This document shows, piece after piece, positions 1-7,950 of a DNA stretch of 64,000 nt. Below the pieces are notes generated by a model that did no database searches, was not told where the DNA came from, and worked only from the letters and a program-made list of their open reading frames with translations. The DNA lies in the NCBI RefSeq assembly GCF_024266585.1, contig NZ_CP100647.1, positions 2,399,001 through 2,463,000 of the forward strand, written 5' to 3'. The translations under genes and the position numbers were made by a program. How positions within the stretch are numbered: position 1 is the stretch's first letter; the number at the start of each line of letters is the position of its first letter. This stretch comes from Xanthomonas sacchari (GTDB taxonomy: Bacteria > Pseudomonadota > Gammaproteobacteria > Xanthomonadales > Xanthomonadaceae).

Positions 1-695
1 GCGCCTTCGCTCGACTCGGGGACACGCGCCACGATCCGGCCATCGGGCGCGACGATCGCGGTGCAGCCGTAACTCACATGTCCATTCGCCATGCCGGTCA
101 CGTCGGCCGAGGCGATCCAGCAATGGGTCTGCCGCGCGCGATCCACCAGGTTCTGCAGACTCCTCGCACGCCAGCGCGCGGCGGTCTGCGGCGGCAGCAT
201 GTTGTTGAGCGGGTACACGATCAGGGCGGCGCCCTGCGCGGCGATCCGCGCAGCGGCGTCGGCATGGTTGGCGTCGTTGCAGACATTGATGCCATAGCGC
301 AGGCCCGACCTGAGAAAGGTGGGGAAGTCGCGACCCGCGCTCACCACCGGTTCGTTGGGATGGGCCTTGGCGTAGCGTCCGGTGATCCGGCCGTGCTCGA
401 CCACCAGCGCGCTATTGAAGACGTGCGGAGGCCGCAGTTCGAAGGCGCCGATGACAAGGGTCGTCTCGAAGCCCGCCACGTGTCGGCATAGCACGTCCAG
501 CGCCGCCTCCGATGCCTGGCGGGCGCGGCGGCGGATCGTCTGCGCATCGTAGGAATGCCCGAGCAGGAACGCTTCGGGGAATACCAATAGGTCGATCGCC
601 TGCGCGGCGGCCCAGTGCAGGCGCTGTACGATGACCTGGCAGGCGCCGTCCAGGTCGTCGTCGATGGCCGCGCATTGGATGGCCGCGATCCGCAT
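1..695 (-). CDS. Carbon-nitrogen hydrolase (nitrilase superfamily), 3' end outside the window
   Basis: Partial gene: the start codon is at 693-695 and about 231 codons are visible before the window edge. The protein begins MRIAAIQCAAIDDDL, as expected for an amidase/nitrilase. The Glu-Lys-Cys catalytic triad is readable in order: Glu in FPEAFL, Lys in YAKAHPNE and Cys in GINVCNDANHA. This family hydrolyses non-peptide C-N bonds of amides, nitriles or carbamoyl groups in the cytoplasm; the substrate cannot be told from this part. About 175 bases separate it from the lipoprotein gene upstream, so it may have its own promoter. No frame damage is seen. The family call is firm and the specificity is open. 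Confidence 0.85.
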   Translation of the reverse strand, partial: MRIAAIQCAAIDDDLDGACQVIVQRLHWAAAQAIDLLVFPEAFLLGHSYDAQTIRRRARQASEAALDVLCRHVAGFETTLVIGAFELRPPHVFNSALVVEHGRITGRYAKAHPNEPVVSAGRDFPTFLRSGLRYGINVCNDANHADAAARIAAQGAALIVYPLNNMLPPQTAARWRARSLQNLVDRARQTHCWIASADVTGMANGHVSYGCTAIVAPDGRIVARVPESSEG

Positions 696-870
696 CCGGG
701 TCTTCCTGGAACGTGTCGTTACATCGGGAGGGGAGGGCGGTTTGCCCTGCCGTGAGACGGCCGACCACGCCGATGTCGGGTCGGATCGCTCGCGCGGTCA
801 GCGCGACGGTCATCGGCCGATCGACGGAGGACGGAGGGCGGAGACGCGCGAGCGCAGCGCGGTCGCCGCT

Positions 871-1311
871 TCAGCGGCGCTCGGCCTGCAGGTTGCCGAA
901 GCTGTCGCGGTACGGCTGCAGCGAGGGAATGTCGCGCAATACCGCCGCCTGCGCTGCGGTGATTTCCGGAGTCGGCGCGAAGCCGACCGAGCGCATGTTC
1001 GGGTCCGGCGGCGCGGTCTCCAGGGTTTGCTGGCGCTGCATCTGCAGGTGCATGAACAACTGCTGCAGCTCGCTGCGCTGGGCGGCGGGCAACGGCAGTT
1101 CGATGTCGTCGATGCGCAGGCTGCCGTCCGGTCCGATGGTGGCGTTGGCGGCCGGCGCACGCCGCAGCATCACGGTCATGCTGTCCACCGCCACCCGCGG
1201 CTTGCTGCGCTCGGCGCGCGAGGAGGCGGTCTCGCCGCCGCGTCCGCCGCAGGCGGCGAGCAGCAGGCATAGCGACAGCAGCGAGAACCAGGCGAACAGC
1301 GTCTTCTTCAT
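871..1311 (-). CDS. Small lipoprotein of unknown function
   Basis: 146 residues from the chosen start, MKKTLFAW. A Met 10 codons upstream is possible, but only the internal start gives a clean lipoprotein signal: positive n-region, hydrophobic core, then a LLAAC lipobox with Cys at about residue 21. The mature part has a short segment reading DGSLRIDDIELPLPAAQR followed by a heptad-like, Gln-rich helix, and then a Pro-rich tail. The DG-L-ID-(x)n-L-Q-L arrangement resembles the lipoprotein at 3882-4442, so the two may be distant paralogues (inference). Predicted to be anchored in the cell envelope. Function unknown. Confidence 0.75.
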   Translation of the reverse strand: MKKTLFAWFSLLSLCLLLAACGGRGGETASSRAERSKPRVAVDSMTVMLRRAPAANATIGPDGSLRIDDIELPLPAAQRSELQQLFMHLQMQRQQTLETAPPDPNMRSVGFAPTPEITAAQAAVLRDIPSLQPYRDSFGNLQAERR

Positions 1312-1390
1312 GGGGGCGGTGAAGTAGGGGAGTGACGGCATTCTAGAACGTGCGGCGGCCCCGGTCGCGGCGGCATGCGCCTGCCGCGCG

Positions 1391-2830
1391 CTAGCGGCGC
1401 TGCCGCGGCACGGACTGCATGGCGCGCGCGAGCACCGTGAATATCCGCTCGTCGGTGGATTGCGCGACGTTGAAGCGCAGGAAATCGCCGGCGCTCAGCG
1501 ACTGGCTGAAGGCATTGCCGGGCGCAAGGACGACGCCCTCCTGCAGGCAGGCGCGCGCGATCGCCGCGGCCTCCATGCCCTCGGGCAGCCGGCACCAGAG
1601 GAACAGGCCGGCCTGGGGCAGCAGCCAGGGCCGGATGCCCAGGCCCTGGAGCCGCGCCACGGTCTTGGCCATCTGCTCCGCCAGCCGGCGCCGCAGGGTC
1701 TCCAGATGCCTGCGGTAGCCGCTGTCGGTGAGCGCGATCAGCACGGCTTCGGCCGCCAGCCGGCCGCTGCCGAAGCTCGTGGCGATCTTCAGGTCGGCGA
1801 GGCCGTCGATCCAGTCGCCCCGTGCCGCGATGTAGCCGCACCGCAGTGACGCCGAGACCGTCTTGGAAAAGCTGCCGAGCTGGATGACCCGCGCCAGGCC
1901 GTCGAAGGCCGCCAGCCTGGGCGCCGGGCTGATCTCGAAGTCGGCGAAGATGTCGTCCTCGACGATCACCAGGTCCGAGCCCTCGGCCGCCATCAGCAGC
2001 CGGTGCGCCGTCGCCGCCGACAGGGTCGCGCCGGTGGGGTTGTGGAGCCCGGAATTGGTGATGTACAGCCGCGGCGCGTGCGCCTGCAGGGCGGCCTCGA
2101 AGCGCGCCACGTCCGGTCCGTTCGGCGTATACGGCACGCCTACGACCTGCACGCGATGCGCCTTGAGCAAGGCGTGGAAATTGAAGTAGCACGGGTCGTC
2201 GACCAGGACGGTGTCGCCCGGCGAGAGCAGGAACCGGCAGATCAGGTCGATCGCATGCGTTCCCGATTCGGCGAGCAGGATCTGCTCCGGCGGCGCCTGT
2301 ACGCCGTTGCCCGCCAGCCGTCGCGACAGGAACTGGCGCAGGCCCGGATGCCCCAGGGGCGTGGCGTACTCGGTCAGTTCCAGGGTGTCGGCGCGCGCCA
2401 GCGTGCGCAGCGCGCGGCGCATCCCCGCGGCGTACAGCCACGCCGGCGGCAGCCAGCCGCAGCCGGGCCTGAGCACGCGCGCATCCGCTTCCAGCGATTG
2501 CCGCGACACCCACAGCGGGTCGATCTGCCTGTCGAGCTTCGGGCCGAGGTGCGCCAGCGCCAGCGGCGCCACCGGCCCGGCCACGTAGAAGCCCGACCCC
2601 GGTCGCGCCACGATCGCGCCTTCGGCCACCAGCCGCTCGTAGGCCTCCACCACCGTCGACACCGACACGCGCAGCGCGCGCGCCTGCATGCGCACGGAGG
2701 GCAGGCGCGCGCCCGGCAGGCAGGTGCGGGCGGCGATCCGGGCGCGGATATCGGCCATCACCGCGTCGATGCGCGTGCCGTGGGATGCGGGTGTGTCCAA
2801 CGTGGTCGGCTGTACTGGAGCGTGAGGCAT
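1391..2830 (-). CDS. MocR/PdxR-type transcriptional regulator (GntR wHTH fused to aminotransferase fold)
   Basis: 479 residues, full length for the MocR class. Residues ~20-90 form a GntR winged helix (LPSVRMQARALRVSVSTVV, then ARPGSGFYV). Residues ~125-470 form a fold-type I aminotransferase domain, with the PLP lysine in GSFSKTVSAS (Lys323) and the ITNSGLHNPTG loop. Such regulators bind PLP or an amino-compound adduct and usually control an adjacent divergent gene and themselves. Here the divergent gene is an EamA-type exporter starting 90 bases away. A 9-bp perfect inverted repeat (2808-2816 and 2834-2842) brackets this gene's start codon. The effector is not deducible. An internal start (MADIRARI, residue 25) is possible. 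Confidence 0.9.
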   Translation of the reverse strand: MPHAPVQPTTLDTPASHGTRIDAVMADIRARIAARTCLPGARLPSVRMQARALRVSVSTVVEAYERLVAEGAIVARPGSGFYVAGPVAPLALAHLGPKLDRQIDPLWVSRQSLEADARVLRPGCGWLPPAWLYAAGMRRALRTLARADTLELTEYATPLGHPGLRQFLSRRLAGNGVQAPPEQILLAESGTHAIDLICRFLLSPGDTVLVDDPCYFNFHALLKAHRVQVVGVPYTPNGPDVARFEAALQAHAPRLYITNSGLHNPTGATLSAATAHRLLMAAEGSDLVIVEDDIFADFEISPAPRLAAFDGLARVIQLGSFSKTVSASLRCGYIAARGDWIDGLADLKIATSFGSGRLAAEAVLIALTDSGYRRHLETLRRRLAEQMAKTVARLQGLGIRPWLLPQAGLFLWCRLPEGMEAAAIARACLQEGVVLAPGNAFSQSLSAGDFLRFNVAQSTDERIFTVLARAMQSVPRQRR

Positions 2831-2842
2831 AACAGTACAGCC
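2808..2842. promoter_or_regulatory. Candidate MocR operator: 9-bp perfect inverted repeat
   Basis: GGCTGTACT at 2808-2816 is exactly mirrored by AGTACAGCC at 2834-2842, with a 17-base spacer. It lies across the start of the MocR-type gene and upstream of the divergent exporter. Its position and symmetry fit an autoregulatory and divergent operator. That MocR binds it is inference. Confidence 0.55.
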
Positions 2843-2919
2843 AAATCGTAGTGGATCGTATCTGGCCGGATCCGCCTTCCGCGGCGTCTACTGGAACGGC
2901 GATGCAACAGGAGACGCGC

Positions 2920-3783
2920 ATGCAAAAAACGACCGCCGGCTGGATCAACGGGTGTATCGCCGTGGCGATCTTTGCGGGTTCGTTGCCCGCGACCCGCGTC
3001 GCGGTCGCCGATTTTTCCCCCGTGTTCCTGACCTGTGCCCGCGCCAGTATCGCCGCCTTGCTCGGGCTGGCGCTGCTGCTGGCGTTCCGGCAGCCGCGGC
3101 CGCGCCGCATCGAGCTTCCCGCCCTGGCGGTGACCGCGCTGGGGGTCGTGGTCGGGTTTCCGCTGCTGACCGCCCTGGCGCTGCGGCATGTCACCTCGGC
3201 GCATTCCATCGTGTTCGTGGGCATGCTGCCGTTGTGCACGGCGGTCTTTGCCGTGGTGCGCGCCGGCGAACGCCCGCGTCCGCCGTTCTGGGGCTTCTCG
3301 TTGGCCGGCGCCTGCAGCGTCGTCGGCTATGCGGCGCTGGGCGGTCTCGATGCCTCGTTGCAGGGCGATCTGCTGATGCTGGCCGCGGTGGTGCTCTGCG
3401 GGCTGGGCTATGCGGAGGGCGCCCGGCTGTCGCGCACGCTGGGCGGATGGCAGGTCATCTGCTGGGCGCTGGTGCTGTCGCTACCAGTGATGCTATCGCT
3501 GGCCCTGCTGACGCGGCCGGCATCGTTCGGCGATGTGCGGATGCCGGCATGGCTCGGACTGGGCTATGTCTCGCTGTTCAGCATGTTGATCGGTTTCGTG
3601 TTCTGGTACCGCGGCCTGGCGCAGGGCGGCATCGCCGCGGTCGGGCAGTTGCAGTTGTTCCAGCCCTTCATCGGCCTGGGCCTGGCCGCGCTGCTGCTCC
3701 ACGAAACGGTGAGCTGGACGATGCTGGCGGTGACCCTGGTGGCGGTGGTCTGCGTGGCCGGCGCGAAACAGTACGCCCGCTGA
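2920..3783 (+). CDS. EamA/DMT-superfamily transporter
   Basis: 287 residues from ATG 2920, which has AGGAGA at 2909-2914; a longer frame upstream lacks such a site. The protein is almost entirely hydrophobic with about ten predicted membrane helices in two EamA halves (~1-140 and ~145-287). The second half ends in VTLVAVVCVAGAKQYAR, typical of RhaT/YdcZ-like exporters. The family exports amino acids, purine analogues or other metabolites across the inner membrane. Divergent from the MocR-type regulator, which probably controls it and may sense its substrate; no specific substrate can be assigned. Confidence 0.88.
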   Translation: MQKTTAGWINGCIAVAIFAGSLPATRVAVADFSPVFLTCARASIAALLGLALLLAFRQPRPRRIELPALAVTALGVVVGFPLLTALALRHVTSAHSIVFVGMLPLCTAVFAVVRAGERPRPPFWGFSLAGACSVVGYAALGGLDASLQGDLLMLAAVVLCGLGYAEGARLSRTLGGWQVICWALVLSLPVMLSLALLTRPASFGDVRMPAWLGLGYVSLFSMLIGFVFWYRGLAQGGIAAVGQLQLFQPFIGLGLAALLLHETVSWTMLAVTLVAVVCVAGAKQYAR

Positions 3784-3853
3784 GACCGCAGCCCGACCGG
3801 CAGGCGTTTGCGCGGCTGCCGGGGGAATGCGGACACAGCGGGCATTGTGGGCG

Positions 3854-3885
3854 GTGATCCCGGCAGCGAGGCTGCCGCCGATCAC
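3854..3885. terminator. Hairpin between convergent genes
   Basis: GTGATC...GATCAC arms enclose GGCAGC-GAG-GCTGCC, giving a strong stem across 3854-3885 at the 3' end of the convergent genes at 2920-3783 and 3882-4442. No clear T-tract is seen on either side, so it may be a 3' stabilising hairpin rather than a true intrinsic terminator. Confidence 0.4.
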
Positions 3886-4442
3886 GCGGCCGAGTGCCTG
3901 CAGTCGCTGACGTCGCTGTCGTCGAGGGTGGAGTAGGGGCGGAATGCCGGCACCTTCTGCATCAGCGCGTCCTGCGCGGCGCGCAGCGCGGCGACCTGGT
4001 CGCAGATCTTCAGCGCCGCCTGCTTGATCTTGTCGGCCTGCGCCTCGACCTGCTCGCCGATGTGCTCGGTGTCGCCGCTGAGCACGCCGCTGATCGCATC
4101 GCCGGCCGCCTTCACCCCCAGCGCCGCGCCGGCCTTGCCGACCTCCAGGCCCTGCTTGCCCACCGCGTCGATCTGGCTGCGGTAGGCCAGCAGCAGGCGC
4201 TGTTGCTCGGCGTCCAGCGCGACCGGCTTGCCGTCGATCAACAGCTTGCCGTCGCGGGTGATGGTGGCCGGCGGCTGGCCATCGGCCTTGAGGGTGAGGT
4301 CGCCGTTGAGGAAGGTCAGGTGTTGCGCGCCGCCGTGATCGACGACGACACGGTCGTTCGACGTCGCCGCGCGCTGGCAGGCGCCGAGGGAGAGCAGCGC
4401 GGCCAGGGCGACGCCGGCCAGGGGCAGGGAACGGTACTGCAT
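3882..4442 (-). CDS. DUF2884 (YggN-like) lipoprotein, last gene of the YtrA operon
   Basis: 186 residues. N-terminal lipoprotein signal with lipobox LSLGAC (Cys22). The mature part starts with a beta-rich segment (HLTFLNGDLTLKADG, then ITRDGKLLIDGKPVALD), followed by a long helical region rich in Gln, Ala and Glu, and ends with a Cys near the C-terminus (DVSDCRHSAA). The layout resembles YggN/DUF2884 envelope proteins of unknown role. It follows the GSGD-repeat gene by 40 bases on the same strand and is probably cotranscribed with the upstream ABC genes. Resembles the lipoprotein at 871-1311. Confidence 0.72.
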   Translation of the reverse strand: MQYRSLPLAGVALAALLSLGACQRAATSNDRVVVDHGGAQHLTFLNGDLTLKADGQPPATITRDGKLLIDGKPVALDAEQQRLLLAYRSQIDAVGKQGLEVGKAGAALGVKAAGDAISGVLSGDTEHIGEQVEAQADKIKQAALKICDQVAALRAAQDALMQKVPAFRPYSTLDDSDVSDCRHSAA

Positions 4443-4482
4443 GGGCGTGTCCTCGTGCGGAAGGGAAAGGCGCTGGGGAGGA

Positions 4483-5307
4483 TCAGCGCGGCTTGGGCAG
4501 GTTGACGCTGCCGCGCACGCCGTGGTGGGTGACGTCGCCGCTGCCGACCTTCTGCACGCTCAGGTTGCCGCCGACGTTGCCCACGTCCAGGTCGCCGGAG
4601 CCGACGGTCTGCACCGCGACGCTGCCGCTGACGTCGCGCAGTTGCACGTCGCCGGAGCCGACGCTGTCGACCTGCACGCCGCCGCGCACGCCGTGCACGG
4701 TCAGGTCGCCGGAGCCGACCGTGCCGACCTTGACGTCGCCGCCGACCTGGTCGGCCTTGACGTCGCCCGAGCCCAGCGTCGGCAGGGCCACGCTGCCGAC
4801 ATTGCGCAGTTCGATGTCGCCGGAGCCGACCGTGGCGCTGACCGCGCCGCGGATGCCCTGCGCATGCAGGTCGCCGGAGCCGATCTTGGCGTCGAGCGAT
4901 GCCACGCCGCTGATCTCGGCGTCGCCGGAACCCAGTTGCAGCTGCACCGGCAGGTTGGCCGGGATGCTGCCGGCCACGTTGAGGTAGGCGTAGCGATTGC
5001 CGACGCTGATGCCGTGGATCTTGCCCTCGTGCTTCAGCGTCACCACCAGGGTGTCGCCGTCGCGGCGCTGGCGCAGGGTCAGCTCCTTGAGCATGTCCGC
5101 GTCGGAGGCGCAGGCGCGGCCGCGCAGGGCGTAGTCGCCGCCGCTGGCGCCGCTGAGCTTGAGGTCGTTCTGCTGCACGTCCAGCAGCACCGACTTGACG
5201 CCGGCCAGGTCCAGCTTGAGTTCGCGCGGTTCGGAATACTTGCAGTCGTCGGCCATGGCGACGGCCGGCAGCGACAGCAGCGCACACAGGATGAGGGTCT
5301 TGCGCAT
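4483..5307 (-). CDS. Secreted DUF4097-type beta-repeat protein with eight GSGD repeats
   Basis: 274 residues from ATG at 5305-5307, preceded by an AAGGAGTG site. Signal peptide MRKTLILCALLSLPAVAMA. After a ~100-residue beta-rich N-terminal part, the protein becomes a tandem array of 17-19-residue units, each starting GSGD (eight copies: GSGDAEIS through GSGDVTHH), as in DUF4097/DUF2807 beta-helix proteins. The repeat is also visible in the DNA as a ~57-base period across about 4500-4950. Predicted to be exported and to fold as a right-handed beta-solenoid. It lies 43 bases after the ABC permease, so it is probably part of the YtrA operon; role unknown, perhaps envelope stress. Confidence 0.82.
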   Translation of the reverse strand: MRKTLILCALLSLPAVAMADDCKYSEPRELKLDLAGVKSVLLDVQQNDLKLSGASGGDYALRGRACASDADMLKELTLRQRRDGDTLVVTLKHEGKIHGISVGNRYAYLNVAGSIPANLPVQLQLGSGDAEISGVASLDAKIGSGDLHAQGIRGAVSATVGSGDIELRNVGSVALPTLGSGDVKADQVGGDVKVGTVGSGDLTVHGVRGGVQVDSVGSGDVQLRDVSGSVAVQTVGSGDLDVGNVGGNLSVQKVGSGDVTHHGVRGSVNLPKPR

Positions 5308-5350
5308 CGGAACACTCCTTACGGAAAAGGGAAGGGAGACGGGTGTGCGA

Positions 5351-6343
5351 TCAGGCTTCGTCGCGCCAGCGGCGCACGTAGATCGCGGCGACGATGAAGG
5401 CCACGCCGACGGCGGCGCCGATCCAGATGTCGGGGTCGCGGAACAGCACCCAGCTGTCGCCGAGATGGATCGCATTGACCAGGTCCTGCGGACCGCTGAT
5501 GTGGGTCTCGGCCACCTGCTCGTTCAGCACCGGACCCCAGCTACCCGGCAGCACGCTGAGCAGGCCGCGGTAGACCACGGTGTACCAGATCAGCTTGTGG
5601 TTGACATTGAGCATCGGCAGGATGCCCATCATGCTGGCGGTCACGCAGCCCAGGATCGGGATCAGCACCGCCCACAGGAACGGCTTGCTGCGCGCCCAGG
5701 CCGAGCACAGCATCAGCCAGCCGATCGCCGGCAGCGACCACATCACCTGCACCGGCAGCGCGGCCAGGACCATGCCGATGATGCGCAGCGGATGCGATTC
5801 GGTGAAGACCGCGGTGCTCTGCGGGATGCCGTTGACCGACAGGGTCAGGGCGGTGACCACCCACAGCGCCAGGCCGATCAGCAGGCCGACGCCGATCGCC
5901 AGCAGCGGCGCCAGCAGCAGCGCCCAGGCGGCCTTGGACAGCACGGTGCCGGTGTCCGACAGCGGCAGCGACTTCCAGAACAGCACGCTGCGGTCGCGGC
6001 GGTCGTCGTACAGCGCGCCCAGCGCGTAGAAGAACACCACGAAGCCGACCACGATGCTGGCCAGCAGGACGCCGGCGAGCATGGTGCCGTCGCCGACCGC
6101 GCCGATGATCTGGTGGGCGTTCTGGGCGTGGCCGTCCCACTGCACGTCGTTCAGCCGCGAGCCGCCGCCGTTGTTGCGGCCGGCGATGCTGCCGATGATC
6201 GACAGCACCGTGTACAGCGTGGCGACGATGCCGCCGGTGATGACCGGCGCCCACAGGAAACCGCCGCGGTGTTCCCAGAACTCGCGCTTGAGCAGCCACG
6301 TGAAGGTGGACACGGGAGAGATCGATTTGGCGGGAGCGTTCAT
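5351..6343 (-). CDS. ABC-2 type transporter permease (YtrA operon)
   Basis: 330 residues beginning MNAPAKSISPVSTFTWLLKR. Starts 4 bases inside the end of the ATPase gene (ATGA overlap), so the two are translationally coupled. About six hydrophobic segments are seen: the first after WEHRGGFLWAPVITGG, a central set around VGFVVFFYALGALY, and the last near the C-terminus, GAAVGVAFIVAAIY. The DRRDRSVLFWKSLPLSD loop is typical of ABC-2 permeases linked to YtrA regulators. Together with the adjacent ATPase it should form an inner-membrane exporter; the cargo is unknown, and members of this class are often linked to cell-wall-active peptides. Confidence 0.87.
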   Translation of the reverse strand: MNAPAKSISPVSTFTWLLKREFWEHRGGFLWAPVITGGIVATLYTVLSIIGSIAGRNNGGGSRLNDVQWDGHAQNAHQIIGAVGDGTMLAGVLLASIVVGFVVFFYALGALYDDRRDRSVLFWKSLPLSDTGTVLSKAAWALLLAPLLAIGVGLLIGLALWVVTALTLSVNGIPQSTAVFTESHPLRIIGMVLAALPVQVMWSLPAIGWLMLCSAWARSKPFLWAVLIPILGCVTASMMGILPMLNVNHKLIWYTVVYRGLLSVLPGSWGPVLNEQVAETHISGPQDLVNAIHLGDSWVLFRDPDIWIGAAVGVAFIVAAIYVRRWRDEA

Positions 6344-7218
6344 GCGTAGGTGCCCTTCATGATGGCGACGAACAGGTCGGCCAGGCCGGGGGTGCGGGTT
6401 TCGCCGAGCGCGGCCAGCTGCGCCTGCGGCACGCCGTCGTACAGGAACACCGACTTGCCGAACGGCAGGCCGCGTTCGTCGATCGGCTGCAGCGCGCGCG
6501 CCGCCTCGATGCGCTCGGCCGGCACCAGCAGTTCGGTGTAGCGGGTGGCCATGTGCTCCATGTCGGCGCTGAGCACGATGCGGCCGTCGCGGATGAACAG
6601 CACGTCGGTGAGGATGTGCTCGATCTCCTCCACCTGGTGGGTGGTGATGACGATGGTCTTCTGCTCGTCGAAGTAGTCTTCCAGCAGGCGCTGGTAGAAC
6701 TCCTTGCGATACAGGATGTCCAGGCCCAGGGTCGGCTCGTCCAGCACCAGCAGGCGCGCGTCGATCGCCATCACCAGGGCCAGGTGCAGCTGCACGATCA
6801 TGCCCTTGGACATCTCGCGCACCCGCAGCTTGGGCGAGAGCTTGGTGTTGGCCAGGAAGCGCTCGCACTTGGCGCGATCGAAGCGCGGATGCACGCCGGC
6901 GACGAAGTCGATCGCCTCGCGCACCCGCATCCAGCGCGGCAGCACCGCCACGTCGGCGATGAAGCACACCTCGTTCATCAGCGCGTCGCGCTGCTTGCGC
7001 GGGTCCATGCCCAGCACGCGCAGTTCGCCTTCCACCGCGGTCAGGCCCAGCACGGCCTTCAATGCGGTGGTCTTGCCGGCGCCGTTGGGGCCGATCAGGC
7101 CGACGATGCGGCCGGGCGCGATGGCGAAGGACGCGTCGGCCAGCGCCGGCTTGTGGTTGTAGGTCTTGCGCAACCCCTGCGCGTAGACGACGGATTCGGA
7201 TGCGACAGCGGCAGTCAT
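6340..7218 (-). CDS. ABC transporter ATP-binding protein (YtrB-like)
   Basis: 292 residues. Walker A GPNGAGKTTALK is near residue 45 and Walker B LLVLDEPTLGLD near residue 165. The signature is degenerate: where LSGGQ is expected the protein has REMSKGM, as is common in YtrB/GldA-like subfamilies. The H-loop is in VITTHQVEEIE. It overlaps the regulator gene by 4 bases and the permease gene by 4 bases, so the three are one translation-coupled unit. Provides ATP hydrolysis for the permease at 5351-6343. Confidence 0.93.
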   Translation of the reverse strand: MTAAVASESVVYAQGLRKTYNHKPALADASFAIAPGRIVGLIGPNGAGKTTALKAVLGLTAVEGELRVLGMDPRKQRDALMNEVCFIADVAVLPRWMRVREAIDFVAGVHPRFDRAKCERFLANTKLSPKLRVREMSKGMIVQLHLALVMAIDARLLVLDEPTLGLDILYRKEFYQRLLEDYFDEQKTIVITTHQVEEIEHILTDVLFIRDGRIVLSADMEHMATRYTELLVPAERIEAARALQPIDERGLPFGKSVFLYDGVPQAQLAALGETRTPGLADLFVAIMKGTYA

Positions 7219-7577
7219 GGCGTTTTCCCCGGTGGCAACAAGTCTTGCAGTGTCAGGCCCAGGCGCTGGATGCGTTCCAGCACCAGAGGCCACTCTTCGT
7301 TGAGGAAGCGCTGGCGCTCGCTGCCGCGCAGCTTCTGCGCCGCTTCCTCGGTCATGAACATGCCCAGCCCGCGGCGCTTCTCGACCAGGGCCTCGTCGGC
7401 CAGTTCCTGGTAGGCGCGCGAGACGGTGATCGGATTGAGCTGGTATTCGGCGGCCACCTGGCGCACCGAGGGCAGGGCGTCGCCGGGCTTGAGGATGCCG
7501 TCGAGCATCATCGCGATGACGCGCTCCTTCAGCTGGCGGTAGATCGGAGCGCCGTCGCTCCATTGGATATCGCTCAT
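7215..7577 (-). CDS. ytrA: YtrA-subfamily GntR transcriptional repressor
   Basis: 120 residues, the short form with a winged helix and a small effector/dimerisation tail typical of the YtrA subfamily. The helix-turn-helix reads PIYRQLKERVIAMML, then LPSVRQVAAEYQLNPITVSRAYQEL, then the wing EKRRGLGMFM. Second gene of a six-gene operon whose promoter carries GGTG-N16-CACC, the palindrome I recall being reported for YtrA of Xanthomonas citri. Expected to repress its own operon and to release on an envelope or antibiotic signal. The symbol follows the subfamily. Confidence 0.9.
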   Translation of the reverse strand: MSDIQWSDGAPIYRQLKERVIAMMLDGILKPGDALPSVRQVAAEYQLNPITVSRAYQELADEALVEKRRGLGMFMTEEAAQKLRGSERQRFLNEEWPLVLERIQRLGLTLQDLLPPGKTP

Positions 7578-7579
7578 GG

Positions 7580-7822
7580 TCAGCTCCGTGGGCGCAAGGT
7601 GCGCGCGAAGGAGAAATAAGGCACGGACAGCGAGGCCCGCAGGCGCCGCACCGTCGGGACGGTGGCGGGTGCGGCGCCGGTGGCGCTGTCGTCGTGCGGC
7701 GTGCTGGCGCCATAATCCAGCGACCGTCCCTGGTGGCGTTGAGTGCCGATCCAGCTCGCGCAGAGCAGGGTGCCGACGATGACCAGGGCCGGAAGACTGC
7801 GCTGGAGGCGTTTGCGATTCAT
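7580..7822 (-). CDS. Small membrane-anchored protein, first gene of the YtrA operon
   Basis: 80 residues. MNRKRLQR is followed by one hydrophobic helix (SLPALVIVGTLLCASWIG) and then a polar, low-complexity tail rich in Ser, Ala and Thr. Two bases separate it from ytrA. The start codon is at 7820-7822, some 24 bases from the operator. I do not recognise a family. Being leader gene of the operon with one membrane segment, it could be an accessory subunit or sensor of the exporter, but that is inference. Confidence 0.75.
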   Translation of the reverse strand: MNRKRLQRSLPALVIVGTLLCASWIGTQRHQGRSLDYGASTPHDDSATGAAPATVPTVRRLRASLSVPYFSFARTLRPRS

Positions 7823-7845
7823 CGTGGGACCTGCTCTGGGTGAGT

Positions 7846-7869
7846 GGTGTTGTATTTAACTATAACACC
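7846..7869 (-). promoter_or_regulatory. YtrA operator GGTG-N16-CACC
   Basis: GGTG at 7846-7849 and CACC at 7866-7869 are separated by exactly 16 bases. The inner bases extend the match to GGTGTT...AACACC. It overlaps the -10 element and likely start site of the ytrA operon promoter, which fits a repressor site. The motif match to the X. citri YtrA site is from memory; binding is inferred. Confidence 0.82.
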
Positions 7870-7886
7870 GTTACACGGCATGTCAA
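7859..7886 (-). promoter_or_regulatory. Sigma-70-type promoter of the YtrA operon
   Basis: Read on the minus strand: -35 TTGACA (7881-7886), 16-base spacer, -10 TATAGT (7859-7864), and the first gene starts at 7822. The near-consensus hexamers in a high-GC genome make this a strong call. The region between this promoter and the divergent peroxidase gene at 7951 is only about 65 bases. Confidence 0.75.
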
Positions 7887-7950
7887 CACGCGGGATCCCC
7901 AACTTCCGACCTGGTCGTGCGCGACTTCCCTTTCTCTCCGACGGTGCCCC

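Noticed and set aside
3784-3881. Small gene between the EamA exporter and the lipoprotein
   Set aside because: No plausible frame with a ribosome site; only a hairpin.
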